Source: Variovorax sp. Sphag1AA
GTDB lineage: Bacteria; Pseudomonadota; Gammaproteobacteria; Burkholderiales; Burkholderiaceae_C
NCBI RefSeq assembly: GCF_014192575.1
Contig: NZ_JACHYC010000002.1
Location: 992,001 to 1,056,000, forward strand
DNA: 64,000 bases
Direction: 5' to 3'
The position numbers and the translations under genes were made by a program. Of the stretch, positions 21,730 through 29,416 are shown in pieces; position 1 is the stretch's first letter, and every line of letters starts with the position of its first letter. The notes beneath the pieces are model-generated. The model saw only the letters and a program-made list of their open reading frames with translations. It was not told the origin of the DNA and did no database searches.

Positions 21730-22254
21730 TCAGTGGAGGAGGTCGTTGCCCGGCGCGGTCGTCGGAATCTTGAAGAAGCCGGTGCCTGCGGTACCGCGGC
21801 CGACTTCCTCTTCAGTCGCTTCGCGCACCGAGTTGACCGTGATGTCGAGACGGATCGCGATGCCCGCGAGCGGATGGTTGCCATCGAGCACGAGGTGCTC
21901 CGGGTAGATCTCGCTCACCGTGTAGAGCACGTCCTTCGGCATGTCCGGATTCACACCTTTGGGCAGGGCCGCGCCGTCGAAGGTCATGCCTTCCTCGACG
22001 CCTTCGGGAAAGAGCGAACGCGGCTCGAGAAAGAGCAACTGGTCATTGAAGTCGCCGAATGCCTGCTCGGGTTCGAGCTGAAGCTGCACGTTCGCGCCCG
22101 GCTCGTGGCCGAGGAGGGCTGCCTCGATGGCATCGAAGAGATCGTCGCCGCCGATGAGGAATTCAACCGGCTCGTCCAGCACGTCGAGCACTTCGCCGAG
22201 CGTGTCCTTGAGGGTCCAGGTGAGGCCGACCACGCATTGTTCAGAGATTTCCAT
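21730..22254 (-). CDS. FKBP-type peptidyl-prolyl isomerase (SlyD/FkpB-like)
   Basis: This is a 174-residue FKBP-family isomerase of the SlyD/FkpB type. Two FKBP halves (residues 1-60 and 130-155) flank an inserted chaperone domain with ALLGHEPGANVQLQLEPEQAFG. It lacks the His-rich tail of E. coli SlyD, so metal storage is unlikely. It should act in the cytoplasm. It is divergent from the RoxA-like gene with 14 bases between. Confidence 0.85.
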   Translation of the reverse strand: MEISEQCVVGLTWTLKDTLGEVLDVLDEPVEFLIGGDDLFDAIEAALLGHEPGANVQLQLEPEQAFGDFNDQLLFLEPRSLFPEGVEEGMTFDGAALPKGVNPDMPKDVLYTVSEIYPEHLVLDGNHPLAGIAIRLDITVNSVREATEEEVGRGTAGTGFFKIPTTAPGNDLLH

Positions 22255-22256
22255 AC

Positions 22257-22266
22257 GAGAATTCTC
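22257..22266. promoter_or_regulatory. Palindrome GAGAATTCTC serving both divergent ribosome-binding sites
   Basis: The 14-base gap between two divergent start codons is almost filled by this 10-base palindrome. On each strand its GAGAA (GGGAGAA on the minus strand) sits at a usable distance before the ATG, so one palindrome appears to give the ribosome-binding site to both genes. No promoter can fit in the gap. Confidence 0.5.
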
Positions 22267-22268
22267 CC

Positions 22269-23408
22269 ATGGAGATTGATCAACCCTTGCCCCTGCTCGG
22301 CGGCCTGACCGCCCGGCAATTCATGCGTCGCCATTGGCAGAAGAAGCCGCTGCTGATTCGGCAGGCGATACCCGCGATGGTGCCACCAATCGCCCGCGGC
22401 GACCTGTTCGACCTGGCTGCGCGTGAGGATGTCGAGTCGCGCCTCATCCGGCACGGCAACAAGGGGTGGTCGCTGCGGCACGGCCCATTCGCCCGGCGCG
22501 CCTTGCCTTCGTTGCGCCAGGCCGAGTGGACGCTGCTGGTGCAGGGGGTCGACCTGCATCATCAAGGCGTACACGAGCTGCTTTCGCGTTTCCGGTTTGT
22601 GCCCGATGCGCGGCTCGACGATCTCATGATCAGCTATGCCAGCGATGGCGGCGGCGTGGGGCCGCACTTCGACAGCTATGACGTGTTTCTTCTGCAGGCG
22701 CACGGAACGCGCCGCTGGTCCATCGGGCGGCAGCGCGACCTGCGCCTCCAGCCGAACGTGCCGCTCAAGATTCTTGCGCAGTTCGAACCCGAAGAGACCT
22801 TTGTCCTGGAGCCGGGCGACATGCTGTATCTGCCGCCTCGCTACGCGCACGACGGCGTAGCGGTCGGCGGCGATTGCATGACCTATTCCATCGGCCTGCG
22901 TTCGCCGGCGGCTGCACCGCTGGGCGCGGATCTGCTGGCGCGCATCGCCGAGGCACGCGCCGACGAGCTTCAAGACGCCGTGGGACACGCGGCGGTGCAC
23001 TACCGCGATCCTTCTCAGCCTGCATTGCAGAACCCCGCGGAGATGCCGTCGGCATTGCAGGCTTTCGCGCGCGACGCGGTGCTTGCCATCATGCGCGACG
23101 GCGACATGATCGACCGTGCGCTGGGCGAATCGATGACCGAGCCGAAGCCTACGGTCTGGTTCGACCAGGGCGAGCCGCTTTCGGAACTGAACGGCGTGGC
23201 ACTCGACCGTCGCACGCGCATGTTGTACGACGCGCGTCATCTCTACATCAACGGAGAGAGCTTTCGCGCGTCGGGCCGCGATGCCAAGCTGATGCGTCGA
23301 TTGGCGGATCAGCGCATGCTCGGTCCGCGCGACTTGGCAGGCGCGAGCGAAGATGCGCTGGCACTCCTCAGCGACTGGTGCGAAGCGGGGTGGCTGCATG
23401 CAGACTGA
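22269..23408 (+). CDS. JmjC/cupin-type ribosomal protein oxygenase (RoxA-like)
   Basis: This 379-residue protein resembles E. coli RoxA (YcfD), an iron and 2-oxoglutarate oxygenase that hydroxylates an arginine of ribosomal protein L16. It has the iron-binding HFD in GPHFDSYDVFLLQ and the distal His in YLPPRYAHDGV. After the cupin domain comes a winged-helix-like C-terminal dimer region. It overlaps the next gene by 11 bases. The L16 target is by family; the sequence alone cannot show it. Confidence 0.85.
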   Translation: MEIDQPLPLLGGLTARQFMRRHWQKKPLLIRQAIPAMVPPIARGDLFDLAAREDVESRLIRHGNKGWSLRHGPFARRALPSLRQAEWTLLVQGVDLHHQGVHELLSRFRFVPDARLDDLMISYASDGGGVGPHFDSYDVFLLQAHGTRRWSIGRQRDLRLQPNVPLKILAQFEPEETFVLEPGDMLYLPPRYAHDGVAVGGDCMTYSIGLRSPAAAPLGADLLARIAEARADELQDAVGHAAVHYRDPSQPALQNPAEMPSALQAFARDAVLAIMRDGDMIDRALGESMTEPKPTVWFDQGEPLSELNGVALDRRTRMLYDARHLYINGESFRASGRDAKLMRRLADQRMLGPRDLAGASEDALALLSDWCEAGWLHAD

Positions 23409-23904
23409 AGACGATTCACGTAACGAATTGCCTGAAGGTCCCTTCGACGGACGTCACGCCTTCGACGCGCATTTGCGCAGCGCGTTTGCCGCTGCTTCAC
23501 GACAGAACTGGCGCGAGTTCGTGTGGAGCGATCCTGATTTCAGCGATTGGCCGCTCGGTGAACGCAGTGTCATCGATGCGCTGCAGGCATGGGCTTCGGC
23601 GGGCCGCCAACTCATCATGGTCGCGCAGCGTTTCGATGTGTTCGAGCGCGAACATGCGCGGTTCGTGCATTGGCGCAGGATGTGGGGGCACATCATCGAT
23701 TGCCGCGTCTGCGATGGCCAGGGCATGCCGCAGGTTCCGAGTGCAATCTGGACGCCGTCATGGTTTCTTCACCGTATCGACATCGATCATGTGCGAGGCG
23801 TCTGTGGACGCAGTCCCGACAGTCGGCGTGCGGTGCGCGAGCGCATTGACGAGTGCCTTCGCCATGCGAAACCGGGCTTTCCGACTTCGACGTTGGGCTT
23901 GTAA
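23398..23904 (+). CDS. Conserved-looking protein of unknown function
   Basis: This 168-residue protein is coupled to the RoxA-like gene, with its ATG inside the last codons. It is rich in Trp, Phe and Arg, with DPDFSDWPLGERSVIDALQ, HARFVHWRRMWGHIIDCR and an ending PGFPTSTLGL. It has no signal peptide or membrane span. The layout is reminiscent of the DUF7931-type region near some acyltransferases, but I cannot assign it with confidence. Coupling suggests it works with, or is needed at the same time as, the oxygenase. Confidence 0.65.
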   Translation: MQTEDDSRNELPEGPFDGRHAFDAHLRSAFAAASRQNWREFVWSDPDFSDWPLGERSVIDALQAWASAGRQLIMVAQRFDVFEREHARFVHWRRMWGHIIDCRVCDGQGMPQVPSAIWTPSWFLHRIDIDHVRGVCGRSPDSRRAVRERIDECLRHAKPGFPTSTLGL

Positions 23905-23996
23905 GCCAATGCCGCGAATCGCACCTTGAAACAGCTTCACGTGAGGATGCAGGTCTAGAATTTTTTGACCGTGACCCTCACCAAAGGAGCCGTGAA

Positions 23997-24257
23997 ATGA
24001 ATAAGCACGTATTGCTTGCGTCGCTGGTCGCCGCTGCCGCGTTGACTGCATGCGGAAAGAAGGAAGAGCCTCCGCCGGCCGTCGTGGCACCGCCAGCCGC
24101 GCCTGCGCCGGCGCCGGCACCAGCTGCGCCTGCATCACCGTCATCGGACGCGACGACAACGACGCCGTCGCCCAACGCGCAGTCCGCACTCGATGCTGCG
24201 AATGCCGCGACCGAGGCTGCGAAGAAGCAGGCAGAGACGCCGCCGGCCAAGCCTTGA
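23997..24257 (+). CDS. Small Ala/Pro-rich lipoprotein
   Basis: This is an 86-residue predicted lipoprotein with signal peptide and lipobox LTAC (near residue 19). The mature part is low-complexity: an Ala-Pro run (APAPAPAPA), Ser/Thr, then Ala-rich helix with Lys (AANAATEAAKKQAE). The ATG is preceded by AAAGGAGC. It is probably a tether or spacer in the envelope. A terminator follows directly. Confidence 0.7.
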   Translation: MNKHVLLASLVAAAALTACGKKEEPPPAVVAPPAAPAPAPAPAAPASPSSDATTTTPSPNAQSALDAANAATEAAKKQAETPPAKP

Positions 24258-24276
24258 GCGCGTTGTCCGGATGAAC

Positions 24277-24304
24277 AAAGGCCGCTCACGGGCGGCCTTT
24301 TGCT
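24277..24304. terminator. Rho-independent terminator
   Basis: AAAGGCCGC and GCGGCCTTT form a 9-base-pair stem with a 6-base loop, followed by a short T-rich tail. It ends the small lipoprotein gene and may also act on the convergent metallo-hydrolase. Confidence 0.85.
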
Positions 24305-24325
24305 TTTCTCACCTGACTTGAAAAG

Positions 24326-25102
24326 TCAGACGTCGAGCCAGGGCGATCCGTCCGCGGCGTTGGCAGCGAGCATCTCGTCCTCTCGCGCGCCGAGTGCCTC
24401 GGCCATGATCCGGCGAACGATCTCCGGCTTGTTGTTCTGCTCGCTCAGATGCGCCGCGAGCACATGGCGAAGGCCGGCGTGTGTCACGGCGCGGGCAATC
24501 TCCGCTGCCGCTGTGTTCGACAGATGGCCATATTTGCCGCCGACGCGCTGCTTGAGAAAGGGTGGATACCGAGAGCCCGCGAGCATGTCGCTGTCGTGAT
24601 TGAACTCGAGCAGCAATGCATCGAGGCCCATCAGGCGCGCGAGTACATGCGGTGTCGCGTGTCCGAGATCGGTCAGCACCCCGAGAGTGCGCGCGCCATC
24701 GGTACAACGCACTTGAAGGGGTTCGCGCGCGTCGTGCGGCACGGTGAAGGGTTGGACGAGCATGTCGCCAACCACGATGTCGGCGCCGTCATGCGCGAGA
24801 TGAAGGCGCCCCTCGAAATCGCGCCCACCGGTCGCGAGCCAGGTGCCTTCGCTCATCCACACCGGAATGCGTTCGCGGCGCGACAGCGTGTGCGCGCAGC
24901 CGATGTGATCGGCGTGCTCGTGTGTGATGAAGACGGCGTCGATGTCAGCCGGCGAAAGACCGGCCCGTGCGAGCCTGACTTCGAGATGACGCAGCGTGAA
25001 GCCGCAATCGATCAGAAGCCGGGAGGTCCTGCCGCCGCTGGTCGCCTCGACCAGCGTGGCATTGCCCGTGCTGCCGCTGCCCAGGCTGCGGAAGCGCAGC
25101 AT
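24326..25102 (-). CDS. Metallo-beta-lactamase-fold hydrolase (YycJ-like)
   Basis: This 258-residue cytoplasmic protein has the metal-binding THEHADH at about 60-66 and DLGHATPH and HLSEQNN later, as in the YycJ/WalJ group of small MBL-fold nucleases. The start (MLRFRSLGSGSTGNATLVEA) is the family N-terminus. It lies 17 bases after bamC and probably shares its transcript. A DNA exonuclease role is inferred from relatives. Confidence 0.82.
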   Translation of the reverse strand: MLRFRSLGSGSTGNATLVEATSGGRTSRLLIDCGFTLRHLEVRLARAGLSPADIDAVFITHEHADHIGCAHTLSRRERIPVWMSEGTWLATGGRDFEGRLHLAHDGADIVVGDMLVQPFTVPHDAREPLQVRCTDGARTLGVLTDLGHATPHVLARLMGLDALLLEFNHDSDMLAGSRYPPFLKQRVGGKYGHLSNTAAAEIARAVTHAGLRHVLAAHLSEQNNKPEIVRRIMAEALGAREDEMLAANAADGSPWLDV

Positions 25103-25119
25103 CGGTGGGCCTTTGCTCT

Positions 25120-26208
25120 TTACTTCAGATCGTCGGCGATGACCTGAACGATCCGCTTGGCGTTTGCCGAGCTGTCAGGTGCGCCCGAACCGTCGAGCAC
25201 CGACACCGTGCTCGTGTTGCCCGAGCCCTTGACCTGGATTCGGAACTTGAGCGGACCTTCGGTCTTGCTCGAGCCGAAGGTGAACAGCTTGCCGAAGAAG
25301 CCCGGCTCGCTCTTGTTCGGGTTCGGCGGAACGTAGCGCACGAAGTAGGTGCCGGCAGAGCGGTCGCGGTCTTCCACGGTGAAGCCGGTGCGGTCGAGTG
25401 CCAGGCCGACGCGGCGCCATGCGCGCTCGAAGCCTTCGCTGATCTGAACCACGGGCTGGCCGTTGACGTCGGCGATTTTGGCGGTCTGGATGGGCGCGCC
25501 CGCCGCGACGAGGGCCTTGGACTGCTCTTGCGAAACGCCGAGCTTGACCATCAGGCGACGAAGGAACTCGGCCTCGAGCTCTGGGTCGCTCGGGCGCGGC
25601 TGCCACATCGTGGCGTCCTGGCGGGCCGTGCTGTAGACCTCCTGCATGCCGCGATGGCTGATGAAGATCTCGGTGCCGTTGGAGGTGCGCTCCATGCGCG
25701 TGCGGAAGCGGTCGAGCTCGCCGGTCGAATAGAGCGAATCCATGAACTTGCCGATTGTGCCGCGGATGATGTCCTGCGGGAGCTTGGCCCGGTTCTCGGC
25801 CCAGTCGGTTTCCATGATGCCGAGGTTGCGTTGCTCGGTGGTGATCAGGAAGCCGCTTTCCTGCCAGAAGTCCTTGACGGGATCCCAGAGCTGATCGGCG
25901 GGGCGGTTCACGACCAGCCAGCGCTGCGAGCCTGCGCGTTCCATGCGGACGTCGCCGATCGAAGAGGCGGCCGTCGGGACGCCCGGTGCATTGGCGAGGC
26001 CGGCCTGGTACGTGTTGGCCGACACCGCGCCGCCAGGGATGGCGTAGCGGTTGTCACGCGAGAGCTGCGACAGGTCGGGCGGCACTTCGAGTGTGGGTGC
26101 CTTGCCGGCGCTCTTGTAGTCGATCTTGTCGCTTTCGAGGGCCGAGCATGCCGCAAGGCTGACGACCACGGCCAGCAGTGCGAATCGCGAAATGGTGTTC
26201 AACGTCAT
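25120..26208 (-). CDS. bamC: Outer membrane assembly lipoprotein BamC
   Basis: This 362-residue lipoprotein is part of the BAM complex that inserts beta-barrel proteins in the outer membrane. It has a signal peptide with lipobox LAAC (residues 18-21), the unstructured DYKSAGKAPTLEVPPDLSQL segment that binds BamD, and two helix-grip domains. The ATG is preceded by AGAAAGAAG. It follows dapA by 110 bases, the classic dapA-bamC order. No gene was seen in that gap. Confidence 0.92.
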   Translation of the reverse strand: MTLNTISRFALLAVVVSLAACSALESDKIDYKSAGKAPTLEVPPDLSQLSRDNRYAIPGGAVSANTYQAGLANAPGVPTAASSIGDVRMERAGSQRWLVVNRPADQLWDPVKDFWQESGFLITTEQRNLGIMETDWAENRAKLPQDIIRGTIGKFMDSLYSTGELDRFRTRMERTSNGTEIFISHRGMQEVYSTARQDATMWQPRPSDPELEAEFLRRLMVKLGVSQEQSKALVAAGAPIQTAKIADVNGQPVVQISEGFERAWRRVGLALDRTGFTVEDRDRSAGTYFVRYVPPNPNKSEPGFFGKLFTFGSSKTEGPLKFRIQVKGSGNTSTVSVLDGSGAPDSSANAKRIVQVIADDLK

Positions 26209-26318
26209 CTTCTTTCTGGGAATGTCTAGCTCAATGGATGGGCTGCATCGCCCGCAGTTTCAGAGCGCAGTCCGAGCAAAAGGTTGCCCGCATTGGCGGA
26301 CTGCGCGGTAAAGATGGA

Positions 26319-27209
26319 TCAACCCTTGAGCAGACCGGTCGCTCGCAGCGCGGCTTCGACGGCCGGGCGGCTGGCTTCGGCGAGCTCGGTGAGTGGCAGG
26401 CGCAAAGCACTGCCGCACAGCCCGAGACGTGCCATGGCCCACTTGACGGGGATGGGATTGGGTTCAACGAAGAGGTTGCGATGCAGCGGCATGAGCTCGA
26501 ACTGGATCTGCATGGCGCGCTTCACGTCGCCGGCGATGGCGGCCACGCACAGCTCGTGCATCTTGCGCGGCGCCACGTTGGCCGTGACGCTGATGTTGCC
26601 CTGGCCGCCGCACAGCATGAGCGCAACGGCCGTCGGGTCGTCGCCCGAATAAACGGCGAAGTTCTTCGGAACGTCGCGGATGAGCCATTGGGCGCGCTCG
26701 ATGTTGCCAGTTGCTTCCTTGATGCCGATGATGCCGGGCACCTTCGCAAGGCGGAGCACCGTGTCGTGCGCCATATCGGCGACGGTGCGGCCGGGCACGT
26801 TGTAGAGCACGATCGGAAGGTCGCCCACTGCTTCGGCGATCGCCTTGAAGTGCTGGTACTGGCCTTCCTGCGTCGGCTTGTTGTAGTAGGGGACCACCTG
26901 CAGCTGGCAATCGGCGCCCACGCTCTTGGCGAACTTGGCCAGTTCGATGGCTTCCTTGGTGGAGTTGGCACCGCAGCCGGCCATGACGGGCACGCGGCCT
27001 TTGGCCTGCTCGACCGAGACGCGGATGATCTCGCAATGCTCTTCGACGTCGACCGTCGGTGACTCGCCGGTGGTGCCGACCACGCCGAGGCAGTCCGTGC
27101 CTTCGTCGATGTGCCAGTCGATCAGCCGGCGCAGGGCGGGATAGTCGACGCTGCCGTCGTCATGCATCGGCGTGACCAGTGCGACGATGCTGCCTGTGAG
27201 TTGCTCCAA
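26319..27209 (-). CDS. dapA: 4-hydroxy-tetrahydrodipicolinate synthase
   Basis: This enzyme condenses pyruvate with aspartate semialdehyde, the first step to lysine and diaminopimelate. Signature parts are GTTGESPTV, the tyrosine of [16 protein letters not shown] and the Schiff-base lysine in [11 protein letters not shown]. The start is chosen as the TTG at 27209 (TTGGAGCAACTCACAGGC), which gives 296 residues and a family-like N-terminus. An ATG 12 codons upstream (27245) is possible but adds a basic stretch not usual for DapA. Upstream AAAGAG could serve the TTG. Confidence 0.93.
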   Translation of the reverse strand: MEQLTGSIVALVTPMHDDGSVDYPALRRLIDWHIDEGTDCLGVVGTTGESPTVDVEEHCEIIRVSVEQAKGRVPVMAGCGANSTKEAIELAKFAKSVGADCQLQVVPYYNKPTQEGQYQHFKAIAEAVGDLPIVLYNVPGRTVADMAHDTVLRLAKVPGIIGIKEATGNIERAQWLIRDVPKNFAVYSGDDPTAVALMLCGGQGNISVTANVAPRKMHELCVAAIAGDVKRAMQIQFELMPLHRNLFVEPNPIPVKWAMARLGLCGSALRLPLTELAEASRPAVEAALRATGLLKG

Positions 27210-27290
27210 GGGGAATCTCTTTGTCGGTGGACGAAAAGCGAACATTCTACTGATCCGCCGTTGCTTGCGGCTCAGGACCGCCCCGGGGGC

Positions 27291-27845
27291 CTAGAGGGCG
27301 GTCAGCGGGTGCCGGGGCGGCGAGACAGCCAAATCCGGGGTGGGGCGAACAGCGGCGATCCGCTGGACGAAGCGGTCGGGCCCGGCGAGGAAGCCGTCTT
27401 CGTAAGCGACCACTCGCAGGCCGGCGCAGGCGGTCAGCAATTCACCCGGCTGCAGGAGGAAATCGGGCCGGGAGGGCTTTCCGACCGTTTCGTTGCCCGC
27501 CGCGAAGGTTTCGTAGAGAAGAACGCCACCCGGCGCTACCGCCGTCACGATGTGGGGGAGCAGGGGACGCCACAGGTAGTTCGTGACGACCACGCCGCCG
27601 AACTTCTGGTCAGGGAAAGGCCATGGCCCGTTTTCGATATCGGCCAGGATCGTCTGTCCGTAGGCCGCCGCAGCGTCCAGCGCTTCCTGCGCGCGGTCGA
27701 CACCGGTGGCCGCGTGACCCCGTTCGGCCGCGAAACGCATGTGCCGCCCCGACCCGCAAGCGACGTCCAGCACCGTGGCGCCCGGCGCCAGAAGGTGCCA
27801 CCAGCGCTCGATCCATGGCGACGGCGCGACGGAAGCGTGGTTCAA
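27291..27845 (-). CDS. SAM-dependent methyltransferase (class I, TehB-like)
   Basis: This 184-residue protein has the class I methyltransferase core: motif I VLDVACGSGRHM, an acidic residue in ATGVDRAQEAL, and FGGVVVTNYLWRPLL. The best start is the TTG at 27843-27845, which overlaps the stop of the upstream small gene by 4 bases (TTGA). Longer frames run back through that gene and lack family-like sequence. The acceptor is unknown. Confidence 0.78.
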   Translation of the reverse strand: MNHASVAPSPWIERWWHLLAPGATVLDVACGSGRHMRFAAERGHAATGVDRAQEALDAAAAYGQTILADIENGPWPFPDQKFGGVVVTNYLWRPLLPHIVTAVAPGGVLLYETFAAGNETVGKPSRPDFLLQPGELLTACAGLRVVAYEDGFLAGPDRFVQRIAAVRPTPDLAVSPPRHPLTAL

Positions 27846-28060
27846 AAGCAGGCCCAGAGCTGGTCGATCATCGTCACGACGAAGGCCGGCTGCGCATAAA
27901 GCGCGAAAACTCCGGCGAGCGCGATACCCCCCAATGCCAGCCAGCCGGCACGAGCTAAACCAGAAACCCCGCGGAACCGGCTTTTCCGGGCCGCCGGGGT
28001 TGCCCCCGGAAAGGGGGTGTCCGAGCCACACGAAGTGGGCGAGGCCGGGGGTGAGTTCAT
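27842..28060 (-). CDS. Small single-span membrane protein whose N-terminus is a dispersed repeat
   Basis: This is a 72-residue frame that starts in the MFS gene's stop (TGATG) and ends in the methyltransferase's TTG start. The first 36 or so residues (MNSPPASPTSCGSDTPFPG and on) are translated from a REP-like repeat. The rest is one hydrophobic span, WLALGGIALAGVFALYA, with a short tail. Perfect coupling on both sides argues that ribosomes pass through it. Whether the protein has a job, or is only a bridge for translation, is unknown. Confidence 0.55.
   Translation of the reverse strand: MNSPPASPTSCGSDTPFPGATPAARKSRFRGVSGLARAGWLALGGIALAGVFALYAQPAFVVTMIDQLWACF
27961..28060 (-). repeat. REP-like hairpin element, copy A
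   Basis: Read on the minus strand from 28060, this stretch of about 100 bases is a near copy of 59902-60000 on the plus strand. It carries CCGGGG-GCAA-CCCCGG, a hairpin with a GCAA tetraloop, and a longer imperfect hairpin AACCCC...GGGGTT. It differs from the other copy by scattered changes and at least one indel. Confidence 0.8.
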
Positions 28061-29277
28061 CACGCTGGCTGGGGAGCGGGGCGCGCGATGGCGCCTTCCT
28101 TGACCGGCAGGTTGATCAGCGCCGCGAACACGCCCAGGGCGATCGCGATGTACCAGACGATGTCGTAGCTGCCGGTGCGGTCGTAGAGATAGCCGCCCAG
28201 CCAGACACCCAGGAACGAACCGACCTGGTGGCTGAAGAACACGATTCCACCCAGCATCGAAAGATGCGCCACACCGAAGATCTGGGCGACGATCCCGCTG
28301 GTCAGCGGAACGGTGGACAGCCACAGGAAGCCCATCACCGCGGCGAATATGTAGACCGTAAGGGGCGAGATCGGCACGAGCAGGAACAGCGCGATCGCCA
28401 CCGCCCGGGTGATGTAGATGGCAGCGAGCAGCTTGCGCTTGGCCAACCGCGCGCCCAGCGAGCCGGCGACATAGGTGCCGAAAACATTGAACAGCCCGAT
28501 CAGCGCCAGCGCGTAGCTCGCCACTTCAGGTGACAGGCCCTTGTCGCGCAGGTAGCTGGGCATGTGCACGCCAATGAACACCACCTGGAAGCCACAGACG
28601 AAGTAACCGGCCGTCAGCAGCATGAAGCTCGGATAGCCGAAAGCTTCGCGGATTGCCTGACCGATAGTCTGGCTGCGCCGCACGGCCACCGAATCGTGCC
28701 GGGGTTCACGCAGCCCGAAGGCCAGCGGAATGATCATGAGCACCATGGCGGCGAGGACGACCAGCGCGGTTTGCCAGCCGAGCCGGGCAATGAGCTGCCC
28801 CTCCACCGGCACCATGAGGAACTGGCCGAAGGAGCCCGCCGCGGCCGCCACACCCATGGCCCAGGACCGTTTTTCGGCGGAGATCTGCCGGCCGATGACG
28901 CCGTAGATCACCGCATAGGTGGTGCCGGCCTGCGCCGCGCCGATCAGGACGCCGGCCGTCAGCGCGAACATGAAGGGCGTGGGCGAAAACGCCATGCCGA
29001 GCAGGCCCAGGCCGTACAGCACTGCTCCGGCGATGAGGACACGGAAGGCGCCCAGCTTGTCGGCCAGCATGCCGGCGAACACGCCGATCAGGCCCCAGGA
29101 CAGGTTCTGCACCGCGATGGCGAACGAGAAAGCCTGCCGCGACCAGCCCTGTTCCTGCGTGATCGGCTGGAGCCAGAGCCCGAAGCCATGCCGGATACCC
29201 ATCGACAGCGTGACGATCATGGCTCCGCAGACGAGGACCTGCTTGAGGCTGAGAGGCTGGCTGGCGGAGGGATTCAT
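28060..29277 (-). CDS. Major facilitator superfamily transporter (oxalate/formate antiporter-like)
   Basis: This 405-residue inner-membrane protein has about twelve spans and the MFS loop AGMLADKLGAFRVL between spans 2 and 3. It has the general look of the oxalate/formate antiporter-like and monocarboxylate-transporter-like group (GFGLWLQPITQEQGWSR near the start). The ATG at 29275-29277 (MNPSASQ) is chosen; a longer upstream frame is basic and unlike the family. Substrate unknown. It is divergent from parE. Confidence 0.85.
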   Translation of the reverse strand: MNPSASQPLSLKQVLVCGAMIVTLSMGIRHGFGLWLQPITQEQGWSRQAFSFAIAVQNLSWGLIGVFAGMLADKLGAFRVLIAGAVLYGLGLLGMAFSPTPFMFALTAGVLIGAAQAGTTYAVIYGVIGRQISAEKRSWAMGVAAAAGSFGQFLMVPVEGQLIARLGWQTALVVLAAMVLMIIPLAFGLREPRHDSVAVRRSQTIGQAIREAFGYPSFMLLTAGYFVCGFQVVFIGVHMPSYLRDKGLSPEVASYALALIGLFNVFGTYVAGSLGARLAKRKLLAAIYITRAVAIALFLLVPISPLTVYIFAAVMGFLWLSTVPLTSGIVAQIFGVAHLSMLGGIVFFSHQVGSFLGVWLGGYLYDRTGSYDIVWYIAIALGVFAALINLPVKEGAIARPAPQPA

Positions 29278-29402
29278 GGCGGGCAATGTACCGAAAACCC
29301 GCTTGCGGCGCCGGCCTGAGGCCAAAACCGATTATTGATATTTGCGCATCGAATTGATGAGGTGAAAGCAGCGGCTTGATCCGAGCGGCCGAATCGTCGC
29401 CC

Positions 29403-29408
29403 TAGAAT
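29403..29408 (+). promoter_or_regulatory. Possible -10 element TAGAAT directly before parE
   Basis: TAGAAT ends 8 bases before the parE ATG, and no ribosome-binding site is present between them. If this is the -10, transcription would start at or next to the A of the start codon. No clear -35 is seen. Confidence 0.4.
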
Positions 29409-29416
29409 CCCGCGCC

